DNA from: Elusimicrobiota bacterium
Lineage (GTDB): Bacteria; Elusimicrobiota; Elusimicrobia; JACQPE01
Assembly: GCA_016180815.1 (NCBI GenBank)
Contig: JACPAN010000011.1
Coordinates: 78,392-142,391 of the forward strand
Reading direction: 5' to 3'
DNA length: 64,000 bases
Part shown: positions 17,886 through 25,562 of the stretch, one piece after another
Layout: each line of letters starts with the position of its first letter
Numbering within the stretch: the stretch's first letter is position 1
Notes under the pieces: model-generated
Database searches by the model: none
Told to the model about the DNA's origin: nothing
What the model saw: only the letters and a program-made list of their open reading frames with translations
Translations under genes and position numbers: made by a program

Positions 17886-19424
17886 ATGAACAGAAAATTA
17901 GGCGTTTTCGGTTTATTTATTTTAGTTGGAGTACCTCTTTTGGCCGAAGAGGTTCGCGTGATAACCCAGTACCCTTCGCCTTTAGGCGTTTACAAGAATT
18001 TACGTACGGTAGGCGACACATTTTTAGCGGCGACCAGCGGCAATGTGGGCATCGGCGCCTATCCCGCGCGCTCCAAACTGCATGTTTTCCAAAATGTCAA
18101 TGCCACGGTTCCGGTTTATGTCGGCAATTCCAACGGCGGGGCCAGCGCCAGCACCGGATTTTTTCTTTCGGAGACGAACCCGGCCAGCGGGGTAGGCGTG
18201 TGGGCGGGCATTTGGGGATTCAACGCGACGAAAGAATTCAGGATCGTTAATTTCGACGCCGGCGGCCCCATGACGTTTAATACCGGCGGCGCTCCTTCTG
18301 AACGAATGCGCATTACCAGCAGCGGCAATGTGGGCATGGGAACGACCGGGCCGTTAAAGAAATTGCATGTGCAGGGCGATGCCGTCGTAACCGGTATTGT
18401 CGGGGTCGGCACGACGGGCCCCAACGCGCTTCATCGTCTTGAAGTGCATCACGGTGCGGCTGCGCCTGCGATCGCCATTTTTAACACCAATGACGCCCTT
18501 TACGGCACTTTAGGTTTTTACAATTTAAGCGCTCCGGCCAGCATCAGGGGAGCGGTTACTCTTTTCGGACCTTCAAATGCCACTTACCCCAACCATTTCA
18601 AAATTCACAATTACAATGCCGGTCCCATAACATTTTTCACCGGAGCCGCTTCGGAACGCATGAGAATAACCAGCAGCGGCAATATCGGTATCGGCACTGT
18701 GAGCACAGACCATTCCGTACGGGGGATTACGAATACCTACGAGCTGAAACACCAAGCGGGAACTTATGCCATGGTTGTTGGTAACGATAACTCTTTTGTG
18801 CGAATCAATACAGGGGGCAACACCCGGATCGGGCTCGGTGACGGCGACAATAACAGGGAGGCAGGGTTTATATCCGGCGGCGAGAATGCCTCGGGAGAAA
18901 ATGTCATCCAGATCGCAGGCTGTGATGACCTTGGTAATTGTCCAACTTACACCACATTCCATCAAAACGGCCGCGTCGGCATCGGATTTAATGATCCCGA
19001 TGTGCTGTTGGACGTCAACGGAAGTATTCATTATGTAGGCTCGTCCTCAGCGCACTCCTCGCGAAAGCTTAAGAAGGATATTGAACGAGTGGAGGATCGA
19101 GATTACAAAGAGATGTTGCTTGAACTGGAAACGATGCCTCTTTATCGATACCGCTATCGGGTGGGCGATGATCAGAACAGAAAATATTTCGGCTTAATCG
19201 CCGAAGAGGCGCCGTCATTTGTAGTCAATAAAGATAATTTGACGATTCCGACAATGGATTACATTTCTTTTATAGCCGGAGCTCTTAAGGCCGAACGGGC
19301 TGAGGTGAAAGTTCAGGGTCAGGAAATCGATTTGCTGAAGGAACAAAATAGGGCGCTGCAAGCCGAGAATCGAAATCTCAGGGATCGAATAGGCAGAATC
19401 GAACGACAGATTAATTCTAAGTAA
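17886..19424 (+). CDS. Secreted tail-fibre-like protein 4 with S74-like end
   Basis: Fourth paralogue, 512 residues from ATG 17886, preceded by GGGGGGTGTCCC; the longer frame from 17829 adds an unlikely leader. The signal peptide and shared block are almost identical to those of copy 3. Residues about 50-165 repeat the matching block of copy 1. Five GNVGIGT-like turns follow. The C-terminus is S74-like (SSRKLKKDIERVEDRDYKEM, YRYRYRVGDD, FGLIAEEAP, DYISFIAGALKAER) with a long coiled coil. The motif that is normally SDxRLKxNI reads SSRKLKKDI, so the Ser is kept but the following Asp is Ser. Self-cleavage may be altered or lost. No further paralogue follows. Confidence 0.82.
   Translation: MNRKLGVFGLFILVGVPLLAEEVRVITQYPSPLGVYKNLRTVGDTFLAATSGNVGIGAYPARSKLHVFQNVNATVPVYVGNSNGGASASTGFFLSETNPASGVGVWAGIWGFNATKEFRIVNFDAGGPMTFNTGGAPSERMRITSSGNVGMGTTGPLKKLHVQGDAVVTGIVGVGTTGPNALHRLEVHHGAAAPAIAIFNTNDALYGTLGFYNLSAPASIRGAVTLFGPSNATYPNHFKIHNYNAGPITFFTGAASERMRITSSGNIGIGTVSTDHSVRGITNTYELKHQAGTYAMVVGNDNSFVRINTGGNTRIGLGDGDNNREAGFISGGENASGENVIQIAGCDDLGNCPTYTTFHQNGRVGIGFNDPDVLLDVNGSIHYVGSSSAHSSRKLKKDIERVEDRDYKEMLLELETMPLYRYRYRVGDDQNRKYFGLIAEEAPSFVVNKDNLTIPTMDYISFIAGALKAERAEVKVQGQEIDLLKEQNRALQAENRNLRDRIGRIERQINSK
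18032..18385 (+). repeat. Homologous block shared by paralogues 1 and 4 (copy B)
   Basis: Partner of 12893-13245. The similarity starts in the first GNVGIG turn and fades after LHVQGDA, so it covers an internal cassette rather than the whole gene. Upstream, the signal peptide of this gene is closer to paralogue 3 than to paralogue 1, which makes the gene a mosaic. Confidence 0.8.
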
Positions 19425-19532
19425 TTGAGCGTCCTCTCAAAGATAAACAAGCGCCCGTCTCGCGCATGCTTAACAGTCACCTCGCGATCATTTGAACCCA
19501 TGCGCCCGCTTGCTTTTTGCTAGATTTAAGCC

Positions 19533-20411
19533 GTGCGCCGGATTTTTGGGATTCTTGCCTTCTGTTCTCTATTGTCCGTTTCTTGCGCCCGTAATAGCGT
19601 TAAGCCGGGCGCCGGCGATCAGGATGCTGTTTTGCTTAAACTCGGGCCCGTTTATTTGACCAAGGCGGAGATGGAAGCGCGCATCTTGGAAATGGGCCCG
19701 GAGTACGTGCCTTATCTGCGAACCGGGCAAGGCAGAAAAACCCTGCTCGAAGCCGTTCTGAAGCAGAAAATTTTGGTTCGCGCGGCTTTAGACCGGGGTT
19801 TGGGCGACCGGCAGGATATTAAAGACGAGATCGTCAGGCTCAAAAAAGAGCAGGAGAGGGCCCTGAGGCTTTACAGGGAGAGCTTGTTGGCCGATCGCTT
19901 GATCGAAGATTTGAGGGAGCGGGAAATTCAGATATCAGACGATGAAATCGCCGCTTATTATAACGATCACCGGCATCTTTATGCGGTGCGCCAAATTTTG
20001 GTCGCGGACAAGAAAAAAGCTGAGGATCTGTTCGAAGGGCTGCGCGGCAAAAATCCAGCCCAAGCGCAAGTGGAATTCGGGCGTTTGGCCGCTTTGCATT
20101 CCCTTGATTCGCGCAGCGCAAAGGCGGGCGGCAAAATCCCTCCGTTTTTGGAAGGCGAGCTCGATGAGAGCTTCGCGCGCGCGACCGCGGCTTTAAAACC
20201 AGGGCAGGTTTCGCCGCCGGTCGAAACTAAAGTCGGGTATCATTTGATTCATCTTGAGAACACCGCGCCCGTTTCGTTCAACGACGAATATAAAGAGCGG
20301 GCTCGCAGGATTTTGGAGCGCAAGAAAATGGATGTCTTGATGGAACTATGGAAAGACAAATATGTGGTGGAGGTGCGTGATGAAAGTCTTAAACCGTATT
20401 TGGGGCTTTAA
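19533..20411 (+). CDS. Parvulin-type peptidyl-prolyl isomerase lipoprotein
   Basis: A 292-residue PpiC/SurA-related folding factor. The N-terminus has a lipoprotein signal with lipobox LSVSC (Cys19), so it should be lipid-anchored in the periplasm. A helical SurA_N-like region (residues 30-135) leads to a parvulin domain (about 150-250): RQILVADKKKAEDLF, FGRLAALHSLD, AGGKIPPF, VGYHLIHLEN. The His at the start of canonical parvulin domains (RHIL) is replaced by Gln (RQIL), so isomerase activity may be weak. GTG at 19533 is the only sensible start. Its last 32 bases overlap the next gene, a second parvulin protein, so the pair probably acts together on outer-membrane protein folding. Confidence 0.85.
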   Translation: MRRIFGILAFCSLLSVSCARNSVKPGAGDQDAVLLKLGPVYLTKAEMEARILEMGPEYVPYLRTGQGRKTLLEAVLKQKILVRAALDRGLGDRQDIKDEIVRLKKEQERALRLYRESLLADRLIEDLREREIQISDDEIAAYYNDHRHLYAVRQILVADKKKAEDLFEGLRGKNPAQAQVEFGRLAALHSLDSRSAKAGGKIPPFLEGELDESFARATAALKPGQVSPPVETKVGYHLIHLENTAPVSFNDEYKERARRILERKKMDVLMELWKDKYVVEVRDESLKPYLGL

Positions 20412-21525
20412 GCTCAAAAATTATTCGATTGTTTCGGCTGTTTTGACGGCATCAGCCGTTATGTTGTCCGGCGCTGAAGTTCTGGAAAAAACCGTAGCCA
20501 CGGTCAACGGCGAAGCGCTTTATCAAAGCGATTTCGAGGCGAATGTCGGCAATGTGCTGGACGATTTAAGGCGAGCCGCGCCCGGTGAATTGATGGACGC
20601 CCAGGTGGAAGAAATCCGTTCCAAAGTGCTGGCTCAAATGATCGATGATTTGCTGCTCCTCCAGGAATCGAAGCGCCGGGGGGTTAAAGTCTACGCCAAG
20701 GATATCGAAACCGGCGTCGCTGAAGTCAAAAATCGTTTCAAGAAAGACGAAGAAGGGCGTCCCGTGGCCGAGGCGGATGCGGATAAGGCGTTTCAAGCGG
20801 AACTCCGGCGCCAGCGGCTTTCATTGACCGATTTTGAGGAACGCATCAAAAAACAGCTCCATGTCATCAAGCTGGTGGACACTCAAGTCAAATCCAAGGT
20901 GGAGATGCCTTCGGAGAACGAAGTTCGCAGTTTTTTCGATCAGGTTAAGGGCGTCGTCGCTTCATCGGCCGCGGCCGGGAATCTGCGCGTCGGCGAGGAA
21001 GAGCGCCAGGAAATTTTAAAGCTTGCCCAGCTGTTCCGCGATCGCACCACGGAGCGCGTTCGGGCCAGGCATATTCTGATTAAAGTGGGACCCAAGGCTC
21101 CCATGGCCGAGAAAAGCAAGGCGCTGAGCGCTTTAAAATCAATCAAGAAAGAGGCCGATGCCGGCGCTGATTTCGCTGAGCTGGCGAGAAAACATTCCCA
21201 AGATACGGAGTCGGCCAAAAAAGGCGGCGACCTGGGGTACTTTATCAAGGGTTGGATGGTTCCTGAATTCGAACAAGCGGCTTTCAGCCTGCCGGTCGGC
21301 GATGTCTCCAATCCCGTGGAAACAGAGTTCGGTTATCATTTGATCTTGGTCGAAGAGAAACGGGCCAAGACGCCTCTGCGTTTCGACGAGGTGCAGGAAG
21401 ACCTGGCGTCTTATCTCCAGCAGCGCAATTTCCAGAAGAAGCTTAAGGACCTTGTCGACGGGCTTCGTGTCAAGGCTACGATCAAAGTCTTGAACGATCC
21501 CGCGAAAACCACGAGCGCTCCTTAA
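20380..21525 (+). CDS. SurA-like periplasmic peptidyl-prolyl isomerase
   Basis: A 381-residue chaperone. I place the start at ATG 20380, after a GGTGGAGG ribosome site, giving a signal peptide that ends near LSGAEV. SurA_N-like sequence (TVATVNGEALYQSDFEANV) covers residues 30-190. One complete parvulin domain follows: RARHILIKVGPKAP, FAELARKHSQDTESAKKGGDLGYF, VGDVSNPVETEFGYHLILVEE. Unlike the upstream lipoprotein it keeps the canonical RHIL motif and has no lipobox. E. coli SurA has two parvulin domains; this one has one. A role in outer-membrane protein maturation is expected, consistent with the lpt genes that follow. Confidence 0.9.
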   Translation: MKVLNRIWGFKLKNYSIVSAVLTASAVMLSGAEVLEKTVATVNGEALYQSDFEANVGNVLDDLRRAAPGELMDAQVEEIRSKVLAQMIDDLLLLQESKRRGVKVYAKDIETGVAEVKNRFKKDEEGRPVAEADADKAFQAELRRQRLSLTDFEERIKKQLHVIKLVDTQVKSKVEMPSENEVRSFFDQVKGVVASSAAAGNLRVGEEERQEILKLAQLFRDRTTERVRARHILIKVGPKAPMAEKSKALSALKSIKKEADAGADFAELARKHSQDTESAKKGGDLGYFIKGWMVPEFEQAAFSLPVGDVSNPVETEFGYHLILVEEKRAKTPLRFDEVQEDLASYLQQRNFQKKLKDLVDGLRVKATIKVLNDPAKTTSAP

Positions 21526-21545
21526 ACGAGAAAGAGATCACGGCC

Positions 21546-23102
21546 ATGACGTCAAAAACCAGGGCGCAGGAATTCAAGGAAAAAGTCGAGCGCGCGTTGG
21601 CGGGCGGCGGTCCCGAGAAGGTCAAGATGCAGAAGGAGCGGGGCAAGCTGTTAGCCAGGGAGCGCATCGATTATTTGCTCGATCCGGGCTCGTTCCAGGA
21701 ATTAGGTTTGTTGGTCAAGACGGATGCCGCTGAATTCGGGCTCAAGGACAAGGAGCTTCCGGGAGACGGCGTGGTCACGGGCCTGGGGCGCATCCATGGG
21801 CGGCCTGTGGCCGTCTATGCCCAGGATTTCACTGTTTTAGGCGGTACGCTTGGTTTGGCCCAGGCCCATAAAATCGCCCGTCTGATGGACGTAGCGCTTG
21901 AAAGCCGCATGCCCATTATCGGGCTCGCGGATTCCGGGGGCGCCCGCATTCAGGAAGGAGTCAATTCCCTGGGCGGTTACGGCGAGGTTTTTTACCGCAA
22001 TGTCCAGGCCTCCGGGCTTGTGCCTCAGATTTCCGCTATTTTGGGGCCTTGCGCCGGCGGGGCCGTTTACTCCCCAGGGTTGACCGATTTCATTTTCATG
22101 GTGGAAGGCATTTCGCATATGTTTATCACCGGTCCCGAAGTCGTTCGTCAAGCAACTGGAGAAATTACGGATTTCGATTCATTGGGCGGCGCGCATGTGC
22201 ACGGCGAGAGAAGCGGGGTTTGCCATTTCATCGCCTCGAGCGAGGAGGATTGCTTCCGCACCATCAGGGAATTGATCGGCTATTTGCCCGCTCATTCCGG
22301 CGAGCCGCCGCCTGAGGCCGCAAGTAAGGATGATCCGCGCAGGCCCAGCGCCAAGCTCGAGGAATTGGCGGGGCAAGATCCCAGGAAACCCTTCGATGTC
22401 CGGACGGCCATCCGGGAGATTGCCGATGAGGGGAGTTTTCTGGAAGTCGCCCGTTCATTCGCCGCAAATTTGGTCGTTGGTTTCGGCCGTTTAAACGGGC
22501 ATGCGGTGGGTTTCGTGGCGAATAATTCTTCTCATCTGGCCGGGAGTCTCGATATTTCAGCCAGCCACAAAGGAGCCCGTTTCGTGCGTTTTTGCGACGC
22601 GTTCAATATCCCCGTCGTGACCTTGGTCGATGTTCCCGGCTATTGGCCCGGTTTGACCGAGGAGCATGGCGGAATTATCGTGCATGGCTCCAAGTTGTTG
22701 TTCGCTTATTGCGAATCAACGGTGCCTAAGGTTACGGTTATTTTGAGGAAAGCCTATGGCGGGGCCTATGATGTGATGGGATCCAAGCATTTGGGCGCGG
22801 ACGTCAACTTCGCCTGGCCTAATGCCGAAATCGCGGTCATGGGTCCCGAAGGCGCGGCTCAGATTCTTTATTCCCGGGAAATCGCAAACGCGCCCGATCC
22901 GGAGAGTTATTTGTCCGAAAAGATCGCCGCTTATCGCAGCCATTTCGCCAACCCGTGGATTGCGGCTCAAAAAGGCTACCTCGATGAAGTGATCGAGCCT
23001 GCGCATACCCGCGAAAAAATCATCGGAGCCTTGGAATTTCTGTTGACCGGCAATCCCCGGCGTTCCATGTTGCCCAGGAAACACACGAATGTTCCGTTAT
23101 GA
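21546..23102 (+). CDS. Acyl-CoA carboxylase / decarboxylase carboxyltransferase subunit
   Basis: A biotin-dependent carboxyltransferase of 518 residues, the size of PccB and MmdA proteins. It moves the carboxyl group between carboxybiotin and an acyl-CoA such as propionyl-CoA. The crotonase-like N-half has KERGKLLARERIDYLLDPGSF, the oxyanion region ADSGGARIQEGV and GPCAGGAVYSP; the C-half has DVPGYWPG, IVHGSKLLFAY, and KAYGGAYDVMGSKHLGAD with WPNAEIAVMGPEGA. Whether it works as propionyl-CoA carboxylase or methylmalonyl-CoA decarboxylase cannot be told; no biotin carrier, carboxylase or membrane decarboxylase subunit lies nearby. The end overlaps the lptC start by fourteen bases. BirA at 2848 could modify its carrier partner. 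Confidence 0.92.
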   Translation: MTSKTRAQEFKEKVERALAGGGPEKVKMQKERGKLLARERIDYLLDPGSFQELGLLVKTDAAEFGLKDKELPGDGVVTGLGRIHGRPVAVYAQDFTVLGGTLGLAQAHKIARLMDVALESRMPIIGLADSGGARIQEGVNSLGGYGEVFYRNVQASGLVPQISAILGPCAGGAVYSPGLTDFIFMVEGISHMFITGPEVVRQATGEITDFDSLGGAHVHGERSGVCHFIASSEEDCFRTIRELIGYLPAHSGEPPPEAASKDDPRRPSAKLEELAGQDPRKPFDVRTAIREIADEGSFLEVARSFAANLVVGFGRLNGHAVGFVANNSSHLAGSLDISASHKGARFVRFCDAFNIPVVTLVDVPGYWPGLTEEHGGIIVHGSKLLFAYCESTVPKVTVILRKAYGGAYDVMGSKHLGADVNFAWPNAEIAVMGPEGAAQILYSREIANAPDPESYLSEKIAAYRSHFANPWIAAQKGYLDEVIEPAHTREKIIGALEFLLTGNPRRSMLPRKHTNVPL

Positions 23103-23592
23103 CAGGCTGCTAGCGTACCTGTCGCCTGTTCTCATGCTCTCTTGTGCCGCGCCTGGGCCTGCGTCTAAGGCAGGCGATGAGAAACCTTTGGAGCATCCCA
23201 GAATGATGGAGTTTAAAATGGCCAATTACGAGGGCGCCCGCTTGGCGTACAGCCTGGAGGGCCGCCGGGCCGATTTGTTGGAGCGGCAGGAAACCGCGCT
23301 CATCGACGCCCCGTTGCTGAAGATTTATCAGCAAGAAACACAGGGCAAACTTCTGGCCGAAGCGCGCGGCGCTTCAGGGACGTTGGATTTGGCGACCAAG
23401 AATATCGTGTTGGAAGGTTCCGTCGTTTATCATGTGATCCCCAGGGAGCAGCGCCTAAACACGTCGAAATTAATTTATCGGACGGCCGAGCATGAGATGG
23501 AAGTTCCGGAAGGAACCGGTTATACCCTTCGCACGCCTCAAGGAACCGTTGATGGCTCGGGTTTGGTGGCCAAAGAAGATTTGACGCAATGA
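23089..23592 (+). CDS. lptC: LptC-like lipopolysaccharide export lipoprotein
   Basis: A 167-residue protein with a lipoprotein signal (lipobox LMLSC, Cys19), predicted to face the periplasm. The body has the LptC pattern: GARLAYSLEGRRADLL, then LLKIYQQETQGKLLAEARGASGTLDLATKNIVLEGSVVYHV, TSKLIYRTAEHEMEVP, and TPQGTVDGSGLVAKEDL. LptC links the LptBFG transporter to the LptA bridge. E. coli LptC has a transmembrane anchor instead of a lipid, but lipoprotein versions occur in other phyla. The ATG at 23089 lies in the end of the carboxyltransferase gene; its stop overlaps the next start (ATGA). Recognition rests on pattern and gene order. Confidence 0.78.
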   Translation: MFRYDRLLAYLSPVLMLSCAAPGPASKAGDEKPLEHPRMMEFKMANYEGARLAYSLEGRRADLLERQETALIDAPLLKIYQQETQGKLLAEARGASGTLDLATKNIVLEGSVVYHVIPREQRLNTSKLIYRTAEHEMEVPEGTGYTLRTPQGTVDGSGLVAKEDLTQ

Positions 23593-24173
23593 TGAGAATA
23601 CCGGCGTGGGCGGCGGCATTGATGATTTTTGCGTTGGCCTTCGGCCGGGCCGAAGAACAGCCCTCAGGCAAGCAGGGCCGGCTGAATTTTCAAGTAAAAA
23701 ACTATCACATCAAGGCGCATAAAACATTCTGGGACGCCAAAACATCCATCACAAGAGCGCAAAAGAATGTCGATATCAATTTATTTCTTGCGGATGGAAC
23801 AACGGCGCATATTTATTGCGATAAAGCCGAGGATGATCGCGCCGAAGGCGTGGGCACGGCCTCGGGCACGGTGCGCTCCGTCTGGCAGGGCTTGACCATC
23901 ACGGCCGAGGAAGCGCGTTGGGATTTGGTCCGCCGGCGGGCTAAATTTTACGCCGACCCCCCGGCGCTTCAAGGAAAAAGATTGGGATATGCGCCTTTGC
24001 GTCCGGGCCATGTGAGCCATTTGGATTTCATGAACGGTGTTCTGGAGATGGATTTTGAAACGCTGGATAACCGCATGGATCTTAATAACAATTCTTACCT
24101 CACGGCCATGAAAGCGAAAGGCGTCTGGCAGCCGCGAGAGGCCGGCGGACAAAACAGCGGAGGTCCGCCGTGA
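23589..24173 (+). CDS. LptA/OstA-like periplasmic protein
   Basis: A 194-residue protein with an N-terminal signal peptide (residues 1-21, ending GRAEE). The rest is beta-rich with the OstA-type rhythm: FQVKNYHIKAHKTFWDAKTSITRAQKNVDINLF, YCDKAEDD, GTASGTVRSVWQGLTITAEEARWD and RRRAKFYADPP. Its place between lptC and lptB, overlapping both, strongly suggests LptA, the periplasmic bridge for lipopolysaccharide. It is more divergent than lptC, so the name rests on position plus fold-like pattern. The tail after about residue 175 is Gly/Gln-rich and likely disordered. Confidence 0.68.
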   Translation: MMRIPAWAAALMIFALAFGRAEEQPSGKQGRLNFQVKNYHIKAHKTFWDAKTSITRAQKNVDINLFLADGTTAHIYCDKAEDDRAEGVGTASGTVRSVWQGLTITAEEARWDLVRRRAKFYADPPALQGKRLGYAPLRPGHVSHLDFMNGVLEMDFETLDNRMDLNNNSYLTAMKAKGVWQPREAGGQNSGGPP

Positions 24174-24889
24174 TTCTTGAAGCGAAGGGCCTGGTGCATT
24201 TTTACGGCAAACGCAAGGTGCTGGAAGAAGTCCACTTGAAGGCCGCCGCCGGAGAAATCGTCGGCCTTTTGGGGCCCAACGGCGCGGGCAAGACCACATG
24301 CTTTCGAATTTTGGCCGGACTCATGCGGCCCACTTCCGGCGAGGTTTATCTGGACGGAAAATCCGTGACCCGGTTGGCCGTTTACCGGCGCTCCCGCCTT
24401 GGGCTTGGTTATTTGCCTCAGGAAAGTTCCATTTTTCGGGCGTTGACGGTTCTGGAAAACATCATGCTGGTCTTGGCCATGAAGGGCGTCCGGTCCGCGG
24501 CGACCGAGAAACGGGCTTTGGAAATTTTGGAAGAATTTCGTTTGGGCCATGTCGCCCGCCAAAAAAGTCATACGCTTTCAGGCGGTGAGCGGCGCCGCCT
24601 TGAAATCGCGCGGGCCGTGACGGCCGCCCCCAAGATTTTGATGCTGGATGAGCCGTTTACCGGCATTGATCCCGTGACTGTGGATGATTTGCGCAGCCTG
24701 TTGGGTGAATTGAAACGCCGGGGTATCGGTATCGTGTTGACGGATCACAACGCCCGCGAGACGCTCAAGGTGATCGACCGTTCCTATCTTATTCATAGCG
24801 GTAAGGTGTTGCTCGAAGGCGACGCCCGAACTCTTTTAAACGACGAGCGCGCCCGGCGGCTTTATTTAGGCTGGGAAATGAGCCTCTAG
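24170..24889 (+). CDS. lptB: Lipopolysaccharide export ABC transporter ATP-binding protein
   Basis: The cytoplasmic ATPase that drives lipopolysaccharide extraction by LptBFG. At 239 residues it has the normal length. Walker A is GPNGAGKTT (35-43), the Q-loop lies in LGYLPQESSIFR, the signature is LSGGERRRLEIARAV (about 135-149) and Walker B is LMLDEPFTGIDP, with the switch His in LTDHN. The LPQESSIFR stretch is characteristic of LptB. GTG at 24170 overlaps the lptA-like stop (GTGA). lptF and lptG are not in the window. The stop codon sits inside the left arm of a perfect hairpin. Confidence 0.95.
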   Translation: MILEAKGLVHFYGKRKVLEEVHLKAAAGEIVGLLGPNGAGKTTCFRILAGLMRPTSGEVYLDGKSVTRLAVYRRSRLGLGYLPQESSIFRALTVLENIMLVLAMKGVRSAATEKRALEILEEFRLGHVARQKSHTLSGGERRRLEIARAVTAAPKILMLDEPFTGIDPVTVDDLRSLLGELKRRGIGIVLTDHNARETLKVIDRSYLIHSGKVLLEGDARTLLNDERARRLYLGWEMSL

Positions 24890-24924
24890 TGGACGCGACA
24901 CGAATTTCGCGTCGCGTCCACTAG
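24886..24924. terminator. Perfect 14-bp hairpin at the lptB stop codon
   Basis: The arms CTAGTGGACGCGAC (24886-24899) and GTCGCGTCCACTAG (24911-24924) pair without mismatch around an 11-base loop. The lptB TAG lies in the left arm. No run of T follows, so it is not a classical intrinsic terminator; it could end transcription with help, protect the 3' end, or be a small palindromic element. It separates lptB from hpf exactly where many Gram-negative genomes have rpoN. Confidence 0.45.
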
Positions 24925-24956
24925 TGATTTGATATGCTAGGGTTCTAAGGAAATTT

Positions 24957-25547
24957 ATGCAAATTCAGATCACCGCCCGGCATCTCAATTTAACGGAATC
25001 CATTACCGGGCTGCTGACCAAAAAAATCAACCGGTTGGAACGCTATTACGATCATTTGGTTTGGGCCAATGCCATTTTAGGCGTGGAGAAACACCGTCAT
25101 TTTGCCGAGATTGTCATCCATTCCCCTCTGCACACCCTGCGCGCCCTGGCTGAGGCGGGCGATCTGTATGCGGCCATTGATTTGGTTGTGGATAAAATCG
25201 AACGCCAGCTCAAAAAGCTTAAGGAAAAACAGAAAAGCCAGCGTTCGAAAGCCAATCGTGTTGGATTGCACGACCGGGTTCTTTTAAGCGCGGCCGCGGC
25301 CGGAGCCGGGATATTCCATGAAGAGGGCCAGCGTCAGGACGGCCGTCCCGCTCCCAAGTGGCCGCAATCGATTTCAGTCATCAAACAGGTTCCGGTCAAA
25401 CCCATGGGCGTTGAAGAGGCCATCAGAATGATGGATAGCCTGGGTTACACTTTCTGGATGTTTTTAAACAAAAGTTCCCGGAAGTTCAACGTTATTTTTA
25501 AGCGTTCCGATCAAACCTACGGTATCCTGGAGCCGGCGCCTAAATGA
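24957..25547 (+). CDS. hpf: Ribosome hibernation promoting factor, long form
   Basis: Dimerises and silences ribosomes in resting cells. At 196 residues it is of the long type. The N-terminal domain (residues 1-95) has MQIQITARHLNLTESI, FAEIVIHSP and AAIDLVVDKIERQLKKLKEKQ. A linker leads to the C-terminal dimerisation domain (about 139-193): VIKQVPVKPMGVEEAIRMMD, GYTFWMFLN, FNVIFKRSDQTYGILEP. It begins a new unit after the lptB hairpin. Its position before ptsN, hprK and rapZ matches the usual rpoN-hpf-ptsN cluster, but rpoN itself is absent. Confidence 0.95.
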   Translation: MQIQITARHLNLTESITGLLTKKINRLERYYDHLVWANAILGVEKHRHFAEIVIHSPLHTLRALAEAGDLYAAIDLVVDKIERQLKKLKEKQKSQRSKANRVGLHDRVLLSAAAAGAGIFHEEGQRQDGRPAPKWPQSISVIKQVPVKPMGVEEAIRMMDSLGYTFWMFLNKSSRKFNVIFKRSDQTYGILEPAPK

Positions 25548-25562
25548 GGGGCAACCCCTAAA

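Noticed and set aside
12893..18990. GNVGIGT turns as a DNA tandem-repeat array
   Set aside because: Spacing is irregular and the codons differ; the similarity is at protein level, as in fibre proteins.
19425..19532. Terminator or promoter between the fourth fibre gene and the parvulin gene
   Set aside because: No good stem with T-run and no well-spaced -35/-10 pair; I see nothing specific.
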